From: Ignavibacteria bacterium
GTDB taxonomy: Bacteria; Bacteroidota; Ignavibacteria; Ignavibacteriales; Melioribacteraceae
Length of the DNA: 12,666 nt
Assembly: GCA_011049495.1 (NCBI GenBank)
Contig: DSBF01000527.1
Span: 1 to 12,666 of the forward strand
Direction: 5' to 3'
Shown here: positions 5,654 through 12,631 of the stretch, one piece after another
Layout: every line of letters starts with the position of its first letter
Numbering within the stretch: the stretch's first letter is position 1
The notes under the pieces: model-generated
Seen by the model: only the letters and a program-made list of their open reading frames with translations
Told to the model about the DNA's origin: nothing
Database searches by the model: none
Made by a program: the position numbers and the translations under genes

Positions 5654-7723
5654 ATGAAACTCAACAACCACATAAAAGCACTACTGCAAAGCTATTCGGA
5701 AATTTACTTCTTCAAGAGTAAATGGATCGGAGCGCTTTTATTATTAATTACATTTATTAATCCTTACGTTGCGCTTGGCGGAATTGTCGCAGTAATATCC
5801 GCTTATGTATTTGCCCGCATAATAAATATGAGCAACGAGTTTTTAAATGAGGGATTTTATACTTACAATCCCCTTCTTACCGGGCTCGCGATCGGTTATC
5901 TTTTCAGATTCAACGAACTCACAATTTTATTTATGGTTATTGCCGGAGTGCTTACATTTATTATTACGGTAATAATGTACAGCGTTTTTATTTATTATCT
6001 AAAACTTCCCGTTTTAAGCTTACCATTTGTAATTGTTTCATCAATCGCATACTTGGCTTCAACACAATATTCAAATTTATTTGTTACGGGACTTTATCCT
6101 CATACGGTTTACGACTTTGAAATTGTTCTTCCTTATTGGCTTGAAGGTTATTTCAGATCATTCGGTGCAATATTTTTTATGACTGATGTTATCTCAGGAA
6201 TTGTGATTGCATTGATATTCCTTGCGATGTCGCGAATTATGTTTCTTCTCTCTGTAATTGGATATTATTCCGGTTCAATTGTAGTCGGATTAATGTTCGG
6301 ATCGTTTGAACAATCTTTTGCGGATATAAATCACTTCAATTTTATTTTGATTGCAATTGCGGTTGGCGGGGTTTTTCTTATACCTTCATTAAAAAGTTAT
6401 TTGATTGCAATCATTGCTGTTTGTACATCAACAATTGTTTTGGATTCGGTTTTAGTTTTTTGGTCGAACTTTGGAATCCCCGCATTTACTCTTCCGTTTA
6501 ATGTTATTTCACTTTCATTTATATACTTATTGGGATTAATAAAATATCCACAGATAGCATGGATAATAAAAGGTACTCCCGAAGAAACTCTCGATCTTTA
6601 TTTAACGAACACAAGAAGATACCCCGGCTCTGATACAACTCTTCAATTACCTTTCTCCGGTAAATGGTCGGTCTATCAAGACTTTGACGGAAAATGGACA
6701 CATAAAGGTAATTGGAAATATGCCTATGATTTTATAATCAAAGATGAGGATGGAAACAGTTACAAAAACAACGGCGATTTATTGGAAGATTATTATTGCT
6801 ATAAAAAGCCGGTTCTATCCCCTGTTCGCGGAAGAATAGTAAAAGTAGTATCAGATCTGAAAGACATGCAAATAGGTTCGGTAGATAAAACAAACAATTG
6901 GGGCAATTTAGTAATCATAAAAGATGACCGCGGTTTCTTTGTCGAACTTTCTCACTTTGCACAGGACTCAATCAAAGTACAAGAAGGTGATTGGGTTGAA
7001 CGAAGTTCTATACTCGGACTTTGCGGAAATTCCGGTTATTCACCACAACCGCATATACATATTCAAGTTCAGGAAAACGATAAAGTTGGTTCACATACAA
7101 TCCCGTTCAGCTTTATAAATTATATTGAAGAAGAAATGTTTTACTCGAACGATTTACCAAAATTAGATAAAATAGTTGAACCGCTTCACATAGATAATTC
7201 TTATGATAATTTGATGACGTTCGTTCTTGATGATGAGATTAATTTTGAAGTTTTTCAAAACAATAGAAAAGTAGATGAGCTAAATCTAAAAGTAAACATG
7301 GAAATTGACGGAACGTTTTATTTCGATTCCGGTAAGGGGAAGCTTTATTTCGAAAAGAAAGACGGAACGTTTTATTTTTACAGCACAGAAGGAAATGATA
7401 AATATTTAAATATGATGCTGCAGGCGCTTCCCCGCTTCCCGCTTGCATATCGTGATAATTTGGTTTGGAATGACACCATTCCTATTAGTTCTACAACGAA
7501 TAAAATTAAAAAAGCCGCTGTTCTATTTTTGAGTTCGTTCTATCATAATCTTTTTAGAGTAGATGTGCATTCAAAATTTGTTTCATTAAAAAGAATAGAC
7601 TCGGAAATAACGTCATCTACCCTCGGTTTAAAGAGGACAACGGCAGTTGAGCTTGATGAGTTCAAAGGATTTGCATCTTTTAAAATAGATGATATTGAGT
7701 TAAGGAAAATTGAAAATGAATAG
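5654..7723 (+). CDS. Urea-transporter-like membrane protein fused to an M23 (LytM) peptidase domain
   Basis: Residues ~20-300 form about ten membrane segments with the two-fold internal repeat of the UT family. FYTYNPLLTGLAIG (68-81) matches NHFNFILIAIAVGG (226-239), and LPVLSLPF (118-125) matches IPAFTLPF (275-282), as in bacterial urea channels. Residues ~330-490 are an M23 metallopeptidase domain: H350 and D359 (THKGNWKYAYDF), H434 (ELSHFAQ), GNSGYSPQPHIHIQV with H467 and H469. All zinc and catalytic positions look present, though H350-D359 are further apart than in the common HxxxD motif. About 200 C-terminal residues are unassigned and strand-rich. The likely role is passage of urea or a similar small amide across the inner membrane, with the peptidase domain facing the periplasm. 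Coding overlap with the next gene indicates an operon. Substrate and peptidase activity are unproven. Confidence 0.85.
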   Translation: MKLNNHIKALLQSYSEIYFFKSKWIGALLLLITFINPYVALGGIVAVISAYVFARIINMSNEFLNEGFYTYNPLLTGLAIGYLFRFNELTILFMVIAGVLTFIITVIMYSVFIYYLKLPVLSLPFVIVSSIAYLASTQYSNLFVTGLYPHTVYDFEIVLPYWLEGYFRSFGAIFFMTDVISGIVIALIFLAMSRIMFLLSVIGYYSGSIVVGLMFGSFEQSFADINHFNFILIAIAVGGVFLIPSLKSYLIAIIAVCTSTIVLDSVLVFWSNFGIPAFTLPFNVISLSFIYLLGLIKYPQIAWIIKGTPEETLDLYLTNTRRYPGSDTTLQLPFSGKWSVYQDFDGKWTHKGNWKYAYDFIIKDEDGNSYKNNGDLLEDYYCYKKPVLSPVRGRIVKVVSDLKDMQIGSVDKTNNWGNLVIIKDDRGFFVELSHFAQDSIKVQEGDWVERSSILGLCGNSGYSPQPHIHIQVQENDKVGSHTIPFSFINYIEEEMFYSNDLPKLDKIVEPLHIDNSYDNLMTFVLDDEINFEVFQNNRKVDELNLKVNMEIDGTFYFDSGKGKLYFEKKDGTFYFYSTEGNDKYLNMMLQALPRFPLAYRDNLVWNDTIPISSTTNKIKKAAVLFLSSFYHNLFRVDVHSKFVSLKRIDSEITSSTLGLKRTTAVELDEFKGFASFKIDDIELRKIENE

Positions 7724-8558
7724 ACTTTCAAAATTAATTTTGATGTTGATATTTGCGTCTGCCCTTAATGCACAGTCGGTTACCATCATGCCGTATCATC
7801 TGCCTATTAATTATAAAGATTCCGGTGTAAGAGAAAACAGTTCGTTAACCGGAATTTACGGAGCCTTTCAATCTGACTTAAATAATAAATTTGAATTAGC
7901 TCTCGATTACTCCGACCTAAATTACATTTCCAATTTCAAAATAAAGCAGTATGATTTTACATTTGCTTACACAAATGAATCTATCCCCGGATGGAGGTTT
8001 AGGGCTGGAGGGCATTATATAATTTCCGATGATGATTTGACCGATCAAGCCTATGTTCTTTTTGCCGGTGTCAGCAAATATCGTTTTCGAAGTTGGGATG
8101 TAAACATTGACACTTATTATTCCAATTATAACAATTACACTCCTTCGTTTAACGCGGTTCAATTGTCGCCCGGCTTCGGTTTAACTTTTCCATTCGATAG
8201 AACTCAAGGTATTTACATCAACTCATCAGCAAATTATATAATGCTGAACAAAAGAATTATTTCGGATAAAAGGAATTACTTTTCTTTACAAGAAACTTTG
8301 ACTTACTACAAAAATAGATTCTCTATTTCTGCTTATGTTTTATTCGGAGAGCAAAAGTTTGCAGTAAGACAAAAAGGATTTTTAGTTTTCAACGTTGCCG
8401 ATTTAATGAAAAATGGATACGGCGCTTCGATTACTTATTCTTTTTCACGTAATTTTTTCTTGAAAGGTGGAGTTGAGTTCGATAAGTTTGATGAAGAAGC
8501 TTACGGTACTTCAGCAACTTCAACAAAATTTATTATTTTAGCCGGATTTAATTATTAA
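7716..8558 (+). CDS. Predicted outer-membrane beta-barrel protein
   Basis: This 280-residue protein begins with a clear signal peptide (MNRLSKLILMLIFASALNA, probable cut before Q20). The rest alternates polar and aromatic residues in repeated strands (YDFTFAYTNE, RFRAGGHYII, GFGLTFPF, GYGASITYSF, FILAGFNY-like end) and closes on an aromatic residue, as in outer-membrane barrels. I recognise no specific family. The ATG at 7716 (AAGGA at 7702-7706 upstream) is chosen over an in-frame TTG at 7710, and it overlaps the stop of the transporter-peptidase gene by 8 nt. Expression and function are thus probably linked: an outer-membrane route for the substrate of the inner-membrane channel is a reasonable guess, no more. 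Confidence 0.8.
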   Translation: MNRLSKLILMLIFASALNAQSVTIMPYHLPINYKDSGVRENSSLTGIYGAFQSDLNNKFELALDYSDLNYISNFKIKQYDFTFAYTNESIPGWRFRAGGHYIISDDDLTDQAYVLFAGVSKYRFRSWDVNIDTYYSNYNNYTPSFNAVQLSPGFGLTFPFDRTQGIYINSSANYIMLNKRIISDKRNYFSLQETLTYYKNRFSISAYVLFGEQKFAVRQKGFLVFNVADLMKNGYGASITYSFSRNFFLKGGVEFDKFDEEAYGTSATSTKFIILAGFNY

Positions 8559-8568
8559 AGGAATTCAA

Positions 8569-9177
8569 ATGAAAAAGTTAACAATGATATTTTTATTAGT
8601 TTTTGTTTCTTCTCTTTTTGCTATTACACCCGAAGAAATTCGGAAAGCATATCACAAATCTTTTAATTACGAGAAGATAGAAGACTACGAAAATGCAATT
8701 CGTTCGCTCTCTTCTGTTTTGAGTGAATACCCAAATGGTTACACGGTTAACTTGAGACTTGGCTGGCTTTATTATTTTCTTGGGAGATATGCAAACTCAA
8801 TTGAGCATTATCAAAAAGCCGTGCAGATAGTTCCAACATCTCTTGAAGCAAAAAACGGATTGATGCTGCCGCTGCTTGCACAGAATAAATATAATGATGC
8901 GGCGTCAATTGCTTATCAGGTTGTTTCGGTTGATCATTATAATTATTACGGAAATATGAGATTAGCGTATTCGTTAAGAATGCAAAAAAAATACGATCAA
9001 GCCGAGCAGATATTAAACAAGATGCTTGCAGTTTATCCAACCGATATAACTTTTTTAACCGAGCTGGCGTTAGTTAAATACAATCAGGGCAATACAGAAA
9101 GAGCCGGCAATCTTATGTGGGATGTTTTAACTTTAGACCCCGAAAATGAAACGGCGAAGAGTTATTTTTCAAAATAA
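8569..9177 (+). CDS. Exported TPR-repeat protein
   Basis: The 202-residue product has a signal peptide (MKKLTMIFLLVFVSSLFA, probable cut after A18) followed by about five tetratricopeptide-like repeats. The clearest are residues 59-92 (LRLGWLYYFLGRYANSIEHY, AVQIVPTS) and 161-193 (LTELALVKYNQGNTERAG, TLDPEN). It is expected in the periplasm as a helical protein-protein scaffold. AGGA (8559-8562) sits 6 nt before the ATG, and only 10 nt separate it from the barrel protein, so it is the third gene of the transporter operon. It may assemble or tether the envelope complex. The operon probably ends here: the first hairpin of the downstream repeat array (9196-9211) followed by T-rich sequence could terminate transcription. 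Confidence 0.85.
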   Translation: MKKLTMIFLLVFVSSLFAITPEEIRKAYHKSFNYEKIEDYENAIRSLSSVLSEYPNGYTVNLRLGWLYYFLGRYANSIEHYQKAVQIVPTSLEAKNGLMLPLLAQNKYNDAASIAYQVVSVDHYNYYGNMRLAYSLRMQKKYDQAEQILNKMLAVYPTDITFLTELALVKYNQGNTERAGNLMWDVLTLDPENETAKSYFSK

Positions 9178-9195
9178 GATATTCGCAAAATCATT

Positions 9196-9587
9196 CAACC
9201 CCGTTGGGTTGTTTGTTGTTTTACCTTTTCAAACATATTCATGTTCAACCCCTTTCGGGGTTGGTGTATTGTTAGATTGAAATTTTTCTATTCATATTCA
9301 ATCCCTTCGGGATTGTTTATTGCTTTTCTTGCTCAAGTCTATTCATCTTAAATCCCTTGAGGATTGTTGTAAATTCTCTAACGTAAATTTTTCCAATAAC
9401 AACCGCGAAAAGTGACGTAAATAATTGATAATAGGAATCAGATAAAAAAGAACATTTTCTTTTCATCTCAAATCCCTTGTGGATTGTTATAATTTCTCTA
9501 ATGTAAATTTTTCCAATAACAACCGCGAAGCGGTTGAACGTGAATAGAACAATGTGACAAAAAAACAAAAGAACCCCTGAGGAGTTC
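9196..9587. repeat. REP-like hairpin array upstream of the RAYT gene
   Basis: At least seven short hairpins lie about 50 nt apart. The clearest are 9196-9211 (CAACCC/GGGTTG), 9246-9263 (CAACCCC/GGGGTTG), 9299-9315 (CAATCCC/GGGATTG), 9351-9365 (AATCC/GGATT), 9471-9485 (same type), 9520-9536 (CAACCGC/GCGGTTG) and 9571-9587 (imperfect GAACCCC/GGAGTTC). A broken unit with only the left arm CAACCGC sits at 9400. The first members read in one orientation (arms, TTCG-type loop) and those near the gene in the other. Several inner units carry a conserved flank close to CTATTCATRTT on the 5' side of the hairpin. This fills the 473-nt gap between the TPR gene and the transposase. No gene is supported inside it. 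Confidence 0.85.
9342..9529 (+). repeat. Direct duplication inside the REP array (two 68-nt copies, offset 120 nt)
   Basis: Positions 9342-9409 and 9462-9529 align without gaps and differ at 5 of 68 positions. Each copy spans one AATCCCTTG hairpin, an AT-rich linker (GTAAATTTTTCCAATAAC) and the left arm CAACCGC of the next hairpin. The first copy then diverges and has lost the matching right arm. The second keeps the complete hairpin. Confidence 0.9.
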
Positions 9588-9650
9588 AATAAAAAGATGT
9601 TTTATTTATATTGCGCCCATTCAAATCCATCATAAAAATTGGAGATGAAA

Positions 9651-10097
9651 ATGAGCACATATACACAAATTCTTTATCATATTACCTTTGCAACAAAACA
9701 ACGAAGACATGCTCTTAAAAAAGAAAATCGCACAAAACTTTTTAAATACATTTGGGGATTGCTAGAAAACAAAAACTGTCACTTATACAGAGTTAATGGT
9801 GTTGAAGAACATTTACATATAGTTACACATCTTCATCCAACCATTGCGTTATCGGATTTAATTAAAGATATAAAACTCAGTACAATACAATTCATCAAAA
9901 GCGAAAAACTATTTCCTAATTTTGATGGCTGGCAGGAAGGTTATGGGGCATTTACACACTCACTAAGCGATAAAGACAGATTAATAGAATATGTCAAAAA
10001 TCAAGAGGAACATCATATGAAGGTATCCTTCAAAGAAGAATACATAAAATTGTTAAAAGAACACAAAATTGATTTCAACGAAAAATTTCTTATTTGA
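9651..10097 (+). CDS. REP-associated tyrosine transposase (RAYT), IS200-like HUH/Y1 family
   Basis: The 148-residue protein starts MSTYTQILYHITFATKQR, the standard opening of IS200-type Y1 transposases. VEEHLHIVTHL contains the HUH metal-binding pair (H54, H56). The conserved WQEGYGAF lies at 94-101, and LIEYVKNQEEHH holds the single catalytic tyrosine (Y114). Length and motifs are complete, so it is probably active or recently so. Such enzymes nick single-stranded DNA at a short guide site next to a hairpin. ATG 9651 is preferred over ATG 9645 and an in-frame TTG at 9639 because GGAG (9641-9644) lies 6 nt before it and the family begins at this residue. Flanking hairpin arrays on both sides identify it as a RAYT and not a free IS. 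Confidence 0.92.
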   Translation: MSTYTQILYHITFATKQRRHALKKENRTKLFKYIWGLLENKNCHLYRVNGVEEHLHIVTHLHPTIALSDLIKDIKLSTIQFIKSEKLFPNFDGWQEGYGAFTHSLSDKDRLIEYVKNQEEHHMKVSFKEEYIKLLKEHKIDFNEKFLI

Positions 10098-10104
10098 TTT
10101 AGTT

Positions 10105-10305
10105 CAACCCCGTTGCGGTTGTTTGTGTTTTTCGTTGTTTAGGTCTATTCATATTCAATCCCTGCGATATTGATATTAATTATCGACAAAAAATATTTGA
10201 ACACTATATTATTTCCCATTCAACCTCTACACTAACAACCGCGAAGCGATTGAACATGAATAGAGATATCGAAAAACAAAAATATTGAACCCCAACGGGG
10301 TTCAA
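10105..10305. repeat. REP-like array downstream of the RAYT gene: two hairpin dimers facing each other
   Basis: Four hairpin units are visible: 10105-10121 (CAACC/GGTTG, one mismatch), 10155-10171 (degenerate CAAT/ATTG), 10236-10252 (CAACCGC/GCGATTG, one mismatch) and 10285-10305 (perfect 9-bp TTGAACCCC/GGGGTTCAA, loop AAC). The first pair and the second pair are ~50-nt dimers in opposite orientation, each made of a GTT- or AAC-loop hairpin, a T-rich (or A-rich) linker, the CTATTCATRTT flank and a second hairpin. The first hairpin begins 7 nt after the transposase stop codon. The array occupies most of the 349-nt gap before the permease; in 10306-10446 I see no further structure. Confidence 0.85.
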
Positions 10306-10446
10306 CAAAAAACATAATTTGAAGAAGTTCAATAATGATAATAATTAGTTTATTTTAGACGGGATAATTCCGAATCAATTGGGTGATAAATAAACATGAT
10401 TTTTAATTCTTCGAAATTTATCTTCGATATTTTTTAACCGGTAAAT

Positions 10447-10884
10447 ATGCTAACACTTCATTCCCTAATCATAATCGTCACTCTCTTCGGTGTTGCGGTT
10501 GGAAGATTGCCCAGACTGCGAATGAACCGCGCAACAATTGCTCTTGTGGGTGCAGGTTTGCTTATATTAACAAATGCTATTGATTTAAAAGACGCTTACA
10601 CTTCGGTTGATTGGGATACTATTCTTCTTCTTTTTGCAATGATGATCTTAAACATAAATTTAAGTCTCGCCGGATTCTTTCAATTAATTGCCGCAAAAAT
10701 TATTCGTTTCGCATCAACTCCTAAACAGTTATTGTTGGTTATTATTTTTTCATCCGGAATTTTATCCGCACTTTTTCTTAACGATACAATCTGTTTGATG
10801 TTCACACCGCTTGTATTGGAAATTGCAATCACACTTAAAAGAAATCCCATTCCCTATTTAATTGGGACTGGCTGTTTCAGCTAA
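10447..10884 (+). CDS. ArsB/NhaD-type anion permease, N-terminal part (frameshifted)
   Basis: The frame encodes about the first 139 residues of an ArsB/NhaD (SLC13-related) permease. Membrane segments lie at ~1-20, 30-46, 56-82 and 95-130, and LFLNDTICLMFTPLVLE is the first conserved re-entrant/substrate-site region of the superfamily. Coding sense fails at 10864-10866, where a GGG run puts the frame out: after YLIG it reads only TGCFS and stops at 10884. The continuation (GLAVSANIGSAATIVGNPQN) is in the +2-shifted frame 10862-11656. Removing one G restores a single ~402-residue protein of normal family length. Both halves look well conserved, so the mutation is very recent or is a sequencing/assembly error. 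No Shine-Dalgarno precedes the ATG. Confidence 0.75.
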   Translation: MLTLHSLIIIVTLFGVAVGRLPRLRMNRATIALVGAGLLILTNAIDLKDAYTSVDWDTILLLFAMMILNINLSLAGFFQLIAAKIIRFASTPKQLLLVIIFSSGILSALFLNDTICLMFTPLVLEIAITLKRNPIPYLIGTGCFS

Positions 10885-11656
10885 CATTGGTTCGGCAGCA
10901 ACTATTGTCGGTAATCCGCAGAATATGATAATCGGAATTTCATCAGGAATAAGTTTTGTAGATTTTACCAGCGCTCTTTTACCGGTTTCGTTAATATCCC
11001 TATTTGTCGGTTGGATTGTAATAATAGTTATATACCGAAAAGAGTTTACTTCACATAAATTTGAAATTGGCAATGTTGCTGAAGCAAAAATTTATAAACC
11101 GTTACTAATAAAAAGTATCATTGCTACATTGTTAATGATTGCCGCATTCATTTATGGATTTTCGATTCCTCTTTCAGCATTTGCTGCTGCATGCTTATTA
11201 CTAATTACTCGTCGTTTAAAACCGGAAAGAGTTTTCAGAGAAATTGATTGGTCGCTTCTGGTTTTCTTTTCCGGCTTGTTTATCGTTACGGGTGCAATAG
11301 AGACAACCGGTATAAGTGGTTATCTTTTTACAAAAGTGGAAACGTTTATTTACGACAGTGTTGTAAATCTTTCTGTTTCTTCCGCGATATTAAGCAACTT
11401 AGTTTCAAACGTTCCCGCTGTGTTATTGTTTAGACCCGTTATTCCAACTTGTCCCGATCCAACAAACGCATGGTTAATTTTAGCAATGGCAACAACATTT
11501 GCCGGCAACCTTACCTTAATTGGTTCCGTTGCAAATTTGATTGTCGCGGAATCCGCTAAAAGCAAAGGAATAAATTTATCTTTTGCAGAATACCTAAAAT
11601 CAGGTGCGTTGATTGCGGTAATTTCAATCGGGGTAGGGATTGTTTTCTTTTTATGA
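10862..11656 (+). CDS. ArsB/NhaD-type anion permease, C-terminal part (frameshifted)
   Basis: This is the continuation of the permease broken at 10864-10866; the TTG at 10862 is merely where the frame opens and is unlikely to be a real start. GLAVSANIGSAATIVGNPQN is the conserved glycine-rich loop after the fourth or fifth membrane helix. Later segments include the cytoplasmic link (YRKEFTSHKFE), SLLVFFSGLFIVTGAI, LSNLVSNVPAVLLF (the second conserved substrate-site region) and AGNLTLIGSVANLIVAE. These are the two pseudo-symmetric signature regions of ArsB/NhaD-type carriers. Substrates in this superfamily include arsenite, Na+/H+ exchange, sulfate and dicarboxylates; nothing here decides among them, and no arsR or arsC gene is adjacent. 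Without restoration of the frame the gene is probably non-functional. Confidence 0.75.
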   Translation: MGLAVSANIGSAATIVGNPQNMIIGISSGISFVDFTSALLPVSLISLFVGWIVIIVIYRKEFTSHKFEIGNVAEAKIYKPLLIKSIIATLLMIAAFIYGFSIPLSAFAAACLLLITRRLKPERVFREIDWSLLVFFSGLFIVTGAIETTGISGYLFTKVETFIYDSVVNLSVSSAILSNLVSNVPAVLLFRPVIPTCPDPTNAWLILAMATTFAGNLTLIGSVANLIVAESAKSKGINLSFAEYLKSGALIAVISIGVGIVFFL

Positions 11657-11735
11657 TTTCTTGCTGACAAACTGGTTCTATCTTCAATAATATTTTTCCA
11701 CGAGCAAGCACTTAAATATAGTCTCAATTACTACC

Positions 11736-11771
11736 TTGACAAACCCATCTCATTAAGATAATTTAATTTTG
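11736..11771 (+). promoter_or_regulatory. Putative promoter of the outer-membrane protein gene at 11808
   Basis: TTGACA at 11736-11741 is followed by TAATTT (11759-11764, 17-nt spacing) and overlaps TAATTTTG (11764-11771), which fits the Bacteroidota -7 pattern TAnnTTTG. It lies 36 nt upstream of the start codon. AT-rich sequence makes chance matches easy. Confidence 0.4.
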
Positions 11772-11807
11772 CATTTTAAATTATCTAATTCAAAAATGGA
11801 GTAATTA

Positions 11808-12488
11808 ATGAAAAAGCTAATCTTTGTTCTCATCCTTCCTTTAACATTAATCTTTGCACAAACAAACGATGAAGAAAAACCAATTGAGCTCACCGGAAAA
11901 TTTGCATTTATGTTTCAGATTGATCAGAATTTTGATTTAAATAGTTTTGATGGAATGTCTTTCGCCGGAAAGTATTTTTTTAGTTCTGATTGGGGTGTTA
12001 GGCTTGTACTAGGAATTGATTATACTAATTCTGACGAAAACTCTTCGAACAATCAACTTGATCCTGAATTCTATCAGTATAAAATTGCAGATAGAGATAT
12101 TGTGAGTTATAAATTGGTTACAAGTGTAATTTACAAAGTCAAGAACAGCAACAACATTAAAGTTTTTTTCGGCGCAGGGCCATTTGTTGCATACTCAAAC
12201 TATGAATATGCGGAAGAATTTGATCGTACTAATAGTGAAATATATCATGTTTGCGATGGTTATAAAGACTACGCTATTGGATTTACGTTTTTTGCTAACG
12301 TTGAGTGGTTTGTTGCAGATAATATTTCTTTGAGCGCCGAATATGGTTTCCAGTATTCTTATGTGGAAATCGAACGTTATCATAAATACTTTGAGACTAA
12401 TGAACTAGCCGAAGAAAGTAGCTCTAAAGATTATAAAAAGTCATTTCAAGATTTACCCGTTTCATTAGGTGTTTCAATTTATTTTTAA
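11808..12488 (+). CDS. Outer-membrane beta-barrel protein (OmpA-like small porin fold)
   Basis: The 226-residue precursor has a signal peptide (MKKLIFVLILPLTLIFA, probable cut before Q18). The mature part has about eight amphipathic strands, for example GKFAFMFQIDQNF, WGVRLVLGIDYTN, NIKVFFGAGPFVAYS, GFTFFANVEWFV and ISLSAEYGFQYSY, separated by acidic loops. It ends in LGVSIYF, with the terminal Phe that the BAM machinery recognises in outer-membrane proteins. GGAG (11798-11801) lies 6 nt upstream of the ATG. No catalytic motif is seen; a structural or adhesive role is possible, and I cannot name a closer family. It appears monocistronic, with hairpins of the downstream repeat array as likely terminators. 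Confidence 0.82.
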   Translation: MKKLIFVLILPLTLIFAQTNDEEKPIELTGKFAFMFQIDQNFDLNSFDGMSFAGKYFFSSDWGVRLVLGIDYTNSDENSSNNQLDPEFYQYKIADRDIVSYKLVTSVIYKVKNSNNIKVFFGAGPFVAYSNYEYAEEFDRTNSEIYHVCDGYKDYAIGFTFFANVEWFVADNISLSAEYGFQYSYVEIERYHKYFETNELAEESSSKDYKKSFQDLPVSLGVSIYF

Positions 12489-12506
12489 TAAAGAAGTTTT
12501 ATAATG

Positions 12507-12627
12507 GAGCTCCTAACGGAGCTCTGTTTATTTCCTATCTTATTTTTACTACAATAATTAAGCTCCTCCGGAGCTTTTTTAATATTTTCCAGTTTGCTTT
12601 TCAACTTTTTAACTCCGGTAGGAGTTA
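12507..12627. repeat. Third REP-like hairpin array (GAGCTCC family)
   Basis: Three hairpins are spaced 53 and 50 nt apart: 12507-12524 (GAGCTCC/GGAGCTC, loop TAAC), 12560-12576 (AAGCTCC/GGAGCTT, loop TCC) and 12610-12627 (TAACTCC/GGAGTTA, loop GGTA). The arm sequence differs from the CAACCCC family at 9196-10305, but the spacing and design are the same. Confidence 0.75.
12560..12580 (+). terminator. Hairpin with T tract, probable terminator of the barrel protein gene
   Basis: The 7-bp stem AAGCTCC/GGAGCTT with a 3-nt loop runs directly into TTTT (12577-12580), about 70 nt after the stop codon at 12488. It is also a member of the repeat array 12507-12627, so repeat and terminator functions coincide. 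Confidence 0.6.
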
Positions 12628-12631
12628 CATT

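Larger units (their letters stand above)
9196..10305. mobile_element. RAYT/REP module: Y1 transposase gene between two REP-like arrays
   Basis: The module consists of the HUH/Y1 transposase gene (9651-10097) with hairpin arrays of one family on both sides (9196-9587 and 10105-10305). This is the arrangement known for REP-associated tyrosine transposases. No target-site duplication or classical IS200/IS605 end is evident, so the limits given are simply those of the outermost hairpins. Confidence 0.55.

Noticed and set aside
9317..9589. 90-aa minus-strand ORF with two similar halves (FAVVIGKIY)
   Set aside because: It is translation of the hairpin array; the internal similarity comes from the 68-nt DNA duplication, and it has no ribosome site or family resemblance.
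9196..10305. CRISPR array
   Set aside because: The spacing is regular (~50 nt) but the repeats are short self-complementary hairpins in both orientations with similar intervening sequence, and no cas gene is present.
10447..11656. Annotation as arsB
   Set aside because: Only superfamily-level motifs are visible, no arsenic genes are adjacent, and the reading frame is broken.
11660..11708. CTTGCT/AGCAAG inverted repeat after the permease as a terminator
   Set aside because: The stem is only 6 bp with a loop of nearly 40 nt and no T tract.
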